Shown one piece after another: positions 53,502 to 64,000 of a DNA stretch of 64,000 nucleotides. The notes below the pieces were generated by a model. That model ran no database searches. It had not been told where the DNA came from and saw nothing but the letters and a program-made list of their open reading frames with translations. Source of the stretch: Coriolopsis trogii (taxonomy: Eukaryota; Basidiomycota; Agaricomycetes; Polyporales; Polyporaceae); NCBI GenBank assembly GCA_020543525.1, contig JAHYIO010000003.1, positions 1,116,001 through 1,180,000 of the forward strand. The letters run 5' to 3'. Within the stretch, counting starts at the first letter, position 1. Each line of letters starts with the position of its first letter. Both the position numbers and the translations under genes were made by a program.

Positions 53502-54671
53502 ATGTCTCCTAGACTGCCACAGGAGCTCATTGACCATGCCATCGACCACCTCTGGAAGGACGTCGACGCCCTCGCCGCGTGCGCCCTCACGAGCCATGCA
53601 TTCCTCCCCTCTGCTCGGACGCACCTCTTCCATGATCAACGTCTGACGGGAGGGAAGTGCTGCGCACGCTTCGAGGCATTCCTCGACGCGTGCCCGGACG
53701 TTTCACGATACATCCGGAAGCTCGCAGTCACCGAGCCGATGAGCACGGCCTACGCACAGAACTGGGTCAACCGCATCCCCGACCTCGTCGCGAGACTCGA
53801 CCGGCTGTCCACTCTCGAGCTCGTCGGCTTGCACTACGTCTCCCTGCAGCGGTGCAGCCCGAAGACGCTCGCTGCCTTCTCGAGGCTCACGAGTCTCGTC
53901 TTCGCCGACGTCTATTTCGACCACTTCCTCGACGTCCAGACTATCCTGTCCTCCGCATGCAATGCCAAGGAGCTCTGCTTCTTCCGCGTCGGCTGGGGGA
54001 ACTCGACCCCCCCGCTTTACGAGAGCCGGCCAGAGCCCGCCCCATTGCAGTTGCGACGGTTTGTCGCCGACTCCTGGGCTGCATCGGTCCTGATGCGTGA
54101 ATGGCTCCTGCCTTGTGCCGAGCAAGGCGAGGTCAACATCCGCACGCTCATGGTCCGCTGGAGAGAACGGGATTCCATAGACGTGCTCAACCTCCTCCTC
54201 CGAGTGTGCGGACCGGCACTTGAGCAGCTATATGTAGAGCTGCCAACAACCATAGAGGGTGAGCGGTCGGTGTCAGCCCATTGATACATGACTGACCTTG
54301 TAGCCCTAGATTCCCAAGAATTTCCGACTTTGTACCACAACACCAGCCTACGCTCTTTGGAAATAGACGGTCTAGTCCTGCCGGGCTGCGTAGCATGGGT
54401 GTCCGCTCTGCTCGCCCAACTCAGGTCTACTCATTTGGAGAAGCTCACCATCTCGATGCTCGTCCTCCGCAACGACGTGCTTTCGACGTTCGAGTGGGAC
54501 GAACTCGACTCGGTCATGTCTCGACCTCAGTTCGCGGACGTTGCGCTTACGATCACCATCAACCGTGCTCTGCACCCGCAGAATGACCCTTCTGCGATAC
54601 GGGCGGCTGTCATGAAGTTCCTCCCGAATGCCATGAAGAGAGAAAAGTTGTCCATCAACTGTTCAGCTTAG
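53502..54671 (+). CDS. F-box-like protein
   Basis: Two exons joined over a 45-base intron (54258-54302). The start MSPRLPQELIDHAIDHLWKD followed by LAACALTSHAFLPSARTHLF is the short F-box pattern LPxELIDxIIDxL common to Agaricomycete F-box proteins. The remaining 330 residues are leucine-rich (LDRLSTLELVGLHYVSL; LLLRVCGPALEQLYVELP; NTSLRSLEIDGLVLPG) without clear repeats. Length is about 375 residues. It is probably an SCF adaptor with unknown target. It is one of four F-box or F-box-like genes in the window, a density common in mushroom genomes but still notable. Confidence 0.75.
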
Positions 54672-55063
54672 CCAGTGCTGTGGCGACGTGGTTGAGGCGG
54701 CGGCGGCGGCGTAGATCTGCTGAGGTCCTCGGAGTGTATCTGGGCTATATATCTGTATCTCGTAGGGTAGTTGGAGGTGGGAGCTAGCTCCCAGCGCTCT
54801 CATGTCTTGTTTCGCGTAGATTATGTCAGCTCGATACTCTACATTCTGTTACCAGTACACAGTCAGTACACGAGTGAGGCCTGCTGGTCGTGTGCGCACG
54901 ATACGACGACTGCGAGGGCTAGGGTACATAGATCGGACCGGAGGAGCGCCCAAGTCGCATGGAAACAAGAGTGGCCAATTGAGGGTAGCGAAGTCCGTCT
55001 GCCGTGCCCTACCCTCAGCCACCACCTCATAATCTCTGTACCCTGCTTGCCCACCCCGCCGCG
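54672..55063. other. promoter region of the F-box/WD40 gene
   Basis: About 390 bases; no gene seen. Confidence 0.45.
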
Positions 55064-57332
55064 ATGTTCTTTGGAGACGAAGGATACATTGACGAGGAGA
55101 TCTTGAGTCCTGTCGCGTATACTGGCGGCAACAGTGGCGGCGACCTAAGGCAGATCGCGGCACGGTCAGTCCGGGAACGGGAAGGTATGTGGCCGACTAA
55201 TAGTTTCTCCGTCCGTGGACTCAATACTGTAATGTTGGTCGTGCGCAGAGGCAGCATACAGAATCCTCGCATCGCTGCCACGGTCGAGTCTCGCGGTGCT
55301 ACAGAATAGAATAGCGCCGCTACTGAAGCTGGACATCATCGGGGTACGTCCTTTGTCTGACCGAGGGCCATGACTTCATCATCAATCTCCATCCGCCAAC
55401 TCATGCACGTACTCCACGCCACAGCTGCTCCCGACAGAGGTCGCGCTTCATGTCTTCTCCTACCTTCCGTACCAATCGCTCCTCACATGCGCCCTCGTCA
55501 GCAGGCGGTGGCGTGTCCTAGCAGACGACCAGTCTCTCTGGAAGAGCCTTTGCCTTGAACGGAAGTGGGAATGGCGTGTCCCTCCAGACGCGTTTCAGAC
55601 CGAGTCTGGCACCTGCCATGGCGAGTACGCGGCCAGTGCCGTCTCAGACTCAGACGACGAAGGCATGGGAGACGAAGAGGACGACGACGATATTATGCAT
55701 GTCGACGACTCGGGAATAGTGACCATGGATATTGACGATGGAAGGGATCCCCTCCCCGTCCTCGCTTCAGTGCCTACACCTCTGTCAGCATCGACATCAA
55801 CAGCACGCCTCTCTGTGCCGACTCACCTGCTCTTGGCAGCTGCAGAATCGCAGCCGTCATCGTCGTCCCGACCGATGCGAACACCTCGCGTGCGCCATTC
55901 TGCGCCTTCAGTCCTTCAAGCGCCCCCGGCTGCGGCGCAACATCCCCACTTGAAACCCAACTTCAAGCTCCTACACCAAACGCACGTCAGGTTACGGAAT
56001 CGCTTTGCCTCAGGGTCGTATACCCTGTCGAATTTACAGACCCGAGGGGCGCCGAACTCGCACTCCAACACCATTTACTGCCTCCAACTCTATACCTACC
56101 CGGAAACCGGGGTGCAAGTGCTATTCACAGGCTCGAAGGACCGCACGATCCGCGAGTGGGACTTGGTGACAGGATCTGTGATCCGCGTACTTGAGGGGGT
56201 GCATGAGAGCAGCGTTCTCAGCATCTGTGTCTACCGCGGTCTTCTCGCGAGCGCGAGCAGTGATCGCAGGGTTGTCGTCTGGGATCTTGCGAAGAACGAA
56301 CCGATCAAGGTGATTCGGGAACACGAGGACAGCGTGCTCTGCGTCCGCTTCGACGAGAAACGGCTAGTCTCTTGCTCAAAAGGTGAGTTGTTTGAGCTTC
56401 TCTCAGGACCCGTGGGGGCTGACGTCCGCACAGACAGGACTGTTAGGACATACCTCTTGCCCGATTTCGCCCCCCAGCACGTGCTGAATGCACATCGCGC
56501 AGCGGTGAATGCCGTCTCGATCTCTAATAACCAGATCATTTCTGTCTCGGGCGACAGATCACTGCGATTATGGGACGCCGAGACGGGCACACTAATCCGA
56601 ACGTTTGACAACCACCATCGTCGAGGGTACGTCTGTTAGACTTTTTCTGTTCATCGTTCTCCGTCCAACTGACTGTTACAAATATCAGTATCGCTTCTAT
56701 AGATTTCAAGTATCCTTATGTGCTGTCAGGTTCTTCGGACAAACACATTCGGCTGCTTGATGTCTCCACCGCTCAAGGATGGTCGACGTCGCCTGCGCCT
56801 GACCCCAAACCTCCGGCTTCCGCTGGACGCAATGTTGTCTGTGAAGCGTGCGGGAATAGCACTTCCCCCGGAGATAACTCACAGACGTCCTCTCGGCGTC
56901 GACCGCACGAAGATCTCGTGCGGAGTGTAGCACTCAATCAAGATCTTGTTGTCAGCGGGAGCTACGACTTTACGGTAAAGGTATGTACCATTCGTGCCAG
57001 ATATGCTGTCCCGGCATAACCCTCCCCCTCGCCAGGTGTGGGACCGGAAGTCTGGGGCTCTCATCGCCGACTTGGCCGGGGGTCATACCGGCAGAATCTT
57101 TTGTGTAGGCTTCGATTGCACGAAGGTGAGCAATTGCCTTCATTAGTTCCTGACCGATTGACGTACTCATGCTGCGCGATATGCTCCAGATCGTCTCTTG
57201 TGGAGAGGACCAGGTAAGCTTGCGCACTATGTCCACAATGACATTCTCTCATCACGTTGTTCTCTCACTCGACAGAGGATATGCATATGGGACTTCTCGA
57301 ACGGGATTGATACGTCATTCCTCAAGCTGTAG
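55064..57332 (+). CDS. F-box/WD40 repeat protein
   Basis: About eight exons. The N-terminus MFFGDEGYIDEEILSPVAYT leads through a helical stretch (LASLPRSSLAVLQNRIAPLL) to the F-box, LLPTEVALHVFSYLPYQSLL then CALVSRRWRVLADDQSLWKS. An acidic, Ser/Pro-rich linker (DEEDDDDIMHVDD) follows. WD40 repeats then run to the end: VLFTGSKDRTIREWDLVTGS, LASASSDRRVVVWDLAKNEP, LVSCSKDRTVRTYLL, IISVSGDRSLRLWDAETGTL, VLSGSSDKHIRLLDV, VVSGSYDFTVKVWDRKSGAL, and IVSCGEDQRICIWDF. The F-box plus a seven-blade WD40 propeller is the layout of Cdc4/Met30/beta-TrCP-type SCF receptors that recognise phosphodegrons. Which of these it corresponds to cannot be said. The stop is at 57330-57332, with two short exons at the 3' end. 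Confidence 0.9.
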
Positions 57333-58071
57333 GACCGTGACACGCGCACGGTCCGCAGCTGTACTTGTATTATACGCCTGGACGCTCTCTGCTACCTGAC
57401 GCGACATTGGCATCCTGCATGTTTACCGGTGAATCTTTCACGCGGACGACAAGGCTGTGGAATAGGTCTCGGACGTTCAGTTCAAACGTTTATAAGGTCA
57501 GTATACAGTTTGCTCGGCGCTAGAGTTGACCAACTTCCAAGTATCGGCCGCCGCGCCACGTTGGCGAAAGCTAAGTATGTCGTCTTCAATGTACATGAAT
57601 CTGGACGTAATCATTCCCCTCAGATGCGTGTGGCTACGTCGTGGCGGGACCGTTCTATCGTGCGCTCGGAGATCCGCGGTCACAGCCCGGTGGGCGGCCT
57701 CTTCACTGCCCACTCACAAAGACCGGATAGTGCCCGGTAAATGAATTCCTCGCGTCGATGACAATGCATGACGTTTCGGCACCTAGTTGGAATGGCAGAC
57801 AATAACTCAGGGCTATAGACGGCGAAACGGCCTATGTTGGAATCCGGACGACAGACCTCGCGGGAACCTGTGCCATTGTGTCAAGGGATTCTCTCCACTC
57901 TCCGTCCCTTCGGTACCCTGAACGTGTATACACTGTGTGTGGATCGCCAGATGAGCAAGAAATATAAAATAACGACACGAGCTGCCTGTTGCTCTGAACG
58001 AGCCAGGACATCCTTCTCCCCGAGTCTCTCTACCACTCTAGAAGACACAACCGTTCGAGGACGCACACAAC
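57333..58071. other. intergenic stretch upstream of the terpene synthase
   Basis: About 740 bases; no gene seen apart from a TATA-like element at its right end. Confidence 0.45.
57962..57970 (+). promoter_or_regulatory. TATA-like element
   Basis: The sequence ATATAAAAT lies about 100 bases upstream of the terpene synthase ATG at 58072, a common distance for a fungal core promoter. Confidence 0.4.
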
Positions 58072-59528
58072 ATGACCATTGTGATATCGTCAAACCCCCC
58101 TCCGCCTTCCACACCCGCACCCGACCGTTTCATCCTCCCCGACTTGGTCGGACACTGCAACTTCCCTCTCGCGTACCACCCGCACGGAGACGTCGTCGCG
58201 GCCGAGTCCGTGCGTTGGCTAGATGCGGGCTGCCCCGAGCTGTCGGCGAAGGCGCGGGCAGCACTATACGGGCTACAGGCGGGCGAACTAACTGCGTTCT
58301 GCTACCCGTACTGCAGCCGGGAGCGGCTGCGGGTGGTGAGCGACTTCATGGGCTACCTCTTCCACCTGGACAACATCTCGGACGGCATGATGCGCGCGGG
58401 AACGGAGGAGCTCGCGGACGCGGTCATGAATGCCCTTTGGTTCCCGGACCGGTATATGCCCACGGACGAGCAGCCTTCGAGCGAGGGCAGCGCGGGGAAG
58501 CTGGCGAGGGAGTGAGTGTTTTTGCTGCATTTTCGCTTCGTGCACGGTGCCGGGGGCGATACTTCCTTCTTCTCTTCTTCTGTCTTGCGTGACATGTGAT
58601 ATTGACGGCTGGTTGTCGTGAATTGTGCGGTGCTTGCTGCAGCTATTGGACACGATGCACGCGAGATGCGAAGCCGGGGCCGCAGGCGCGGTTCAAGGAG
58701 AACTTCGAGCTTTTCTTCGAGGCGGTAAACCAACAGGCCAGAGACCGCGATGCGAACCTCATCCCAGATCTTGAGTCGTATATCAGCGTGAGTGCCATCC
58801 ACGCAGGCTTGACAGAGATGCGTGTGCTGACCTGCTGACCAGGTCCGACGAGATACGAGTGGATGCAAACCCGTCTTCGATCTTATCGAGTACGCGATGG
58901 ACATCGATCTTCCCGAGTTCGTCGTGAGGCATCCTGTCATCCAGGCCCTCAACCAAGGAGCCAATGACCTTGTAACAGTACGTTCAAGTGCCTTGTGTTC
59001 CCTATCGTGTACCTGACTGACCCGGTCTCTCGTCCAGTGGAGTAACGTAAGAGCTTCCCCGAGACCCCCTTCACTTCGGATTTAACACCCGCCCCCTGCA
59101 GGATATATTCTCATATAACGTAGAGCAAGCACGGGGCGACACACACAACGTAGGTCTTCGAAGCCTCTCATCCCACTGTGCCTGACAACCGCTCGGACAC
59201 CGCGCAGATGATCCCCATTCTCATGCTCCTCCGCGGGTACGACCTTCAAACAGCGGTCGATTTCGTCGGCGAGCTCTGCAGGCAGACCATCGACGCCTTC
59301 GTGGAAAACCAACATCGTGTGCCTTCTTTTGGACCCCGTCTGGACCGCGACGTTGCGCTGTACATCCAGGGCCTCCAAGACTGGATCGTGGGATCGCTGC
59401 ATTGGAGCTTCATGACGGAGCGCTACTTCGGGAAAAACGGCGCCGAGGTAAAAAAGCACCGCATCGTGAAACTGCTCCCGCGCCGCCCGCCTCGTTTGCC
59501 CAAATCGCACACCCACTCCACCGCATAG
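58072..59528 (+). CDS. class I terpene cyclase (sesquiterpene-synthase-like)
   Basis: The family ionises farnesyl diphosphate and cyclises it to sesquiterpenes. About six exons give some 380 residues. The aspartate-rich motif is DNISD at residues 100-104 within FMGYLFHLDNISDG, a variant of DDxxD. The NSE motif NDIFSYNVE, then QARGDTHN, binds the other magnesium ions. Its first residues WSN are coded by a 9-base microexon at 59038-59046, flanked by introns of about 60 and 55 bases. The terminal RY pair occurs in FMTERYFG. These are the standard metal and diphosphate sensors of basidiomycete sesquiterpene synthases. The product cannot be predicted. There is no P450 or other tailoring gene adjacent. 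The C-terminus ends with a basic tail KLLPRRPPRLPKSHTHS. Confidence 0.92.
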
Positions 59529-60145
59529 GTGTTGTGTCGGCTACGTATCGTATACACGTATTTTTCCCTCACCTTCCCAAGCTTGTCCGCGGCGATTACA
59601 CCACTTTCCCTTTTCGTTCTGCTACGGTCGTCGTTCTTTCTAACACATGGGCCCTGTCTTCTGCTTTGAGTTACGCTCACCACGCGTGGCTTACGCATGT
59701 ATCAAAACGCGGACTGTCGGTGTCTGCTGGCTTGGGCTTCAGCGTCCCGTTGTATACTATACACACTAGCTCCTTCATTCGTTTGTGTCGCGGAATATTA
59801 TTGATATCTAAGGCTGGGTAGAGTACAAAACCAAGTTCATCGTTTGTGAGGGCAATGTGGATCTGGAGTGTCCTTAATCGCAACCGTACGGTTCTGCTCG
59901 AAGGGAAATGGGTCCAAACGGATCAGTGGCTGTGTTGGAGACGCTGAGGCCAACACCGCCTTGGGATCGCTCCTGCAACTTGGCTAAGTACTTGAACTTG
60001 AGTGGGCATACAGCACTCCTTGCCTTCTTCCTGTAACATCCTGGGTCACATAGATTTCTGCCGTAGTTGCCATTACGCCAGCCTAAGCCTTGGCAGTACT
60101 TGTGTTGAGGCTCAGTACTACAACAATAGCCAACACTGCATCAAA
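59529..60145. other. intergenic stretch upstream of the kinase-like gene
   Basis: About 620 bases; no gene seen. Confidence 0.45.
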
Positions 60146-61555
60146 ATGAGTCTGGCATCGATACGAGACAAGGTGCGTCCAGGTTGCACCCCGATCAGAC
60201 TAGGAAGTGGACATAACTGAACAGCTGCATTACTATGCAGCTACCTGGAGAATTGAAGCTGTGGCGAACCCCACCTGGAGACCCTCTCAGGTGTAATGAC
60301 GCTGTCTGGGGGGAACTGGAAGGGTTTTTTGCAGATCGGGGTTACGTCTTCTGGCACAAAAGCGGTGCGCAGACTCTGGAGGCACCTAGTTATGAGATGA
60401 CCGCGACTGGCTTCATGCACGTCGAGCAGCACCGCGCATTCACAAAGGAAGACGGAAGCATATATAACGTTCTTCACTATGGGCCATACATGGTACGTGC
60501 GCCTTTCGAACGATCGATTTAATACTTGCACCAATCGTTCATATGAACAGAATGCCCTGACTCGTGCCGCGCGTGATGCGAGTGGGCGTGACGTTGTCAT
60601 TCGTGTCATGGCAGTAGGATCTGATGGCCGGAGAGAGCTGGAGATCTACCGGAAGCTAGCTACTGGTCCATATAGCATGGTCAGTATGAATCACACGCTG
60701 CCATTGTTTGGCCTAGTGGATCTCGAAGATATCACCTTTGGAATCTTCCCCAAGGCGGCTCTGCCCGTCACCATGGCCTATGACTCTTGGGCGAAGACGT
60801 CCGTCGGAGATGTGCTCGACATGATAGCGCAAACCCTAGAAGTATGTTTGCTCTCGTAACATATACTGTTCTCGCCTCACCAGAGATCCACAGGGTCTTG
60901 TTTTCTTGCATGGTAGCCGTATCGCTCACAGGGTAAGTGTCCACCCTCGCATGACGCACCTGCATCTCACTGTTACATAATGTGTAGGACATGTTCAAGG
61001 ATAACCTAGTCCTCCAATGGATGCCAGAATCATTGGGTTTGGGGCACCCACCTGCTTCACACCCTCGCGTATATATCATTGATTTCGAGGCTGCAGTTGA
61101 GTTCGCGCGCGACGTACCTGAGGAAAACCAGGTCTGTCGGGGACCGCCTGTAGGCGGGTCATTCCCTGACAGTTACGGTCGTCCGATGCCACCAGAGGTC
61201 GCATCGGGGAAGTCGTATAGCCCTTTCAAGCTGGATGTATGGCAAGTCGGTGCAACATTCAGTAACTTCAAGGTTAGCTTTGTCGGGTTGTATGTTTTGA
61301 CGTCGCTTACGCCCCCCCACTAAACCTTGGCAGAGCACCATTCCCGAGATTGACGCAGTACTGGAATTCATGTTGGATCCCAATCCTGCCACTCGGCCAT
61401 CCGCTTACGCTGCGCTAACAGCCCTTCTTCACGCTATCGGTGCTGTTCCACCCTCCGCATTGGACATTGTGCCCAAGACAACACCCATGGAACTCTGGCA
61501 TAACAGTGCGGAGATCGCCCAGGCGATGGCTGTAGCTCGTGACGCAGCCGCATGA
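60146..61555 (+). CDS. divergent protein-kinase-like protein
   Basis: Six or so exons. The short first exon MSLASIRDK splices to LPGELKLWRTPPGDPLRCND. A kinase-like core follows: RDVVIRVMAVGSDGRRELEI, where the usual Val-Ala-Ile-Lys is Val-Val-Ile-Arg; LDMIAQTLE; GLVFLHGSRIAHRD with the HRD motif split by an intron; MFKDNLVLQW; and VYIIDFEAAVEF in place of DFG. FKLDVWQVGATF and a final DPNPATRPSAYAALTALLHA correspond to subdomains IX-XI. Loss of the VAIK lysine and of the DFG glycine points to a pseudokinase or very divergent kinase, a type expanded in Agaricomycetes. Substrate and role are unknown. The stop is at 61553-61555. Confidence 0.75.
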
Positions 61556-62018
61556 ACCGTACTCCTGTGTAACCGATGTACAACGTATGCTTGCCGGTGC
61601 AAGCGAGGGCAAACTGAGGTTGAAGTTAAGACGTCCGGAGGCCGCGTGGCTCGGCCTATAGCTACACCCCCTTCTCTCCTTATCCATCAAGATAGCTCGT
61701 TGATCAACTCGTCCCATGACAATTACCTGTAGTCGTTTGTGTTTCCTAGCTGTCTGTATAATTCACCTTGGTATATCGGCTTCCTCATCGCAAACCCAAG
61801 GCAAAGAAGACATAGTATTAGGTAGATATGCAACGTATTAGTGTAGCGAAAACAAGACAAATCTCGATGACGAGCGATACCATCGGAATACAACACATCT
61901 AGCGATGTGTGAACGTATGCTACCCTCTGCTATGGTGTACATATAACAACAACAACAACAACAAGGAATGCATCTCTGTAACTCACGACTGGCTGCAGTC
62001 GCCAGGGACAGGGAGCGG
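61556..62018. other. intergenic stretch with an (AAC)n microsatellite
   Basis: About 460 bases between convergent genes. An AAC repeat of six or so units lies at 61945-61962. No gene is seen. Confidence 0.5.

Positions 62019-64000
<1,982 letters not shown>

Noticed and set aside
58072..61555. Secondary-metabolite cluster around the terpene synthase
   Set aside because: The neighbours are an F-box/WD40 protein, a kinase-like protein and a SNF2 helicase. No P450, transferase, transporter or cluster regulator is visible in the window.

Overview
This window is nuclear DNA of a filamentous basidiomycete, most likely an Agaricomycete; a Polyporales-type white-rot fungus is my guess rather than something the sequence proves. 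The signs are short GT-AG introns of about 50-65 bases in nearly every gene, GC-rich exons, closely packed genes on both strands, a bifunctional tryptophan synthase, a basidiomycete-type terpene cyclase, several F-box proteins and a DUF6589 fragment. The outermost genes at both edges are cut by the window.

Layout. 1-4.1 kb: end of a TLC-domain membrane protein, then two related RING-finger genes in tandem. 4.1-12.1 kb: an F-box gene lies between a decayed last exon of an adenosine-deaminase-growth-factor (ADGF/ADA2-type) gene and two intact ADGF genes, all on the minus strand. 12.4-19.9 kb: a Csm1/Pcs1-like kinetochore protein, an asparaginase with ankyrin repeats, and tryptophan synthase. 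20.8-27.2 kb: a small orphan protein, a G-protein gamma subunit, a 2.2 kb gene-poor stretch and eIF2B beta. 27.5-34.8 kb: an F-box/LRR-like gene, a 1.7 kb inverted-repeat mobile element carrying a truncated DUF6589 gene, a second G-gamma gene facing the first, a coiled-coil protein and two tRNAs. 35.2-42.4 kb: a Ser/Thr-rich membrane protein, a zinc-knuckle/PSP protein overlapping a glutaredoxin-like gene, a second tRNA-Ser, a DUF3429 mitochondrial membrane protein and the Hsp90 co-chaperone Aha1. 43.3-49.8 kb: a very long gene that appears to join a CCCH zinc finger, a serine-rich linker, ankyrin repeats and a ClpB-like AAA+ ATPase, then a membrane-anchored SH3 protein. 51.7-64 kb: a septin, an F-box-like protein, an F-box/WD40 protein, a sesquiterpene-synthase-like enzyme, a divergent kinase-like protein and the C-terminal part of a SNF2 helicase.

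Most genes are independent housekeeping or regulatory genes rather than parts of one pathway. Local relationships are clearer: the ADGF array and the RING pair arose by tandem duplication, and the two G-gamma genes are paralogues sharing exon lengths. The terpene synthase has no P450 or other tailoring gene beside it here. The most unusual structures are the inverted-repeat element, the CCCH/AAA+ fusion, the overlapping glutaredoxin/zinc-knuckle genes, the possible membrane tail on Aha1, and the 9- and 13-base microexons. All gene models were read by eye from frame continuity, splice sites and family motifs, without transcript data.
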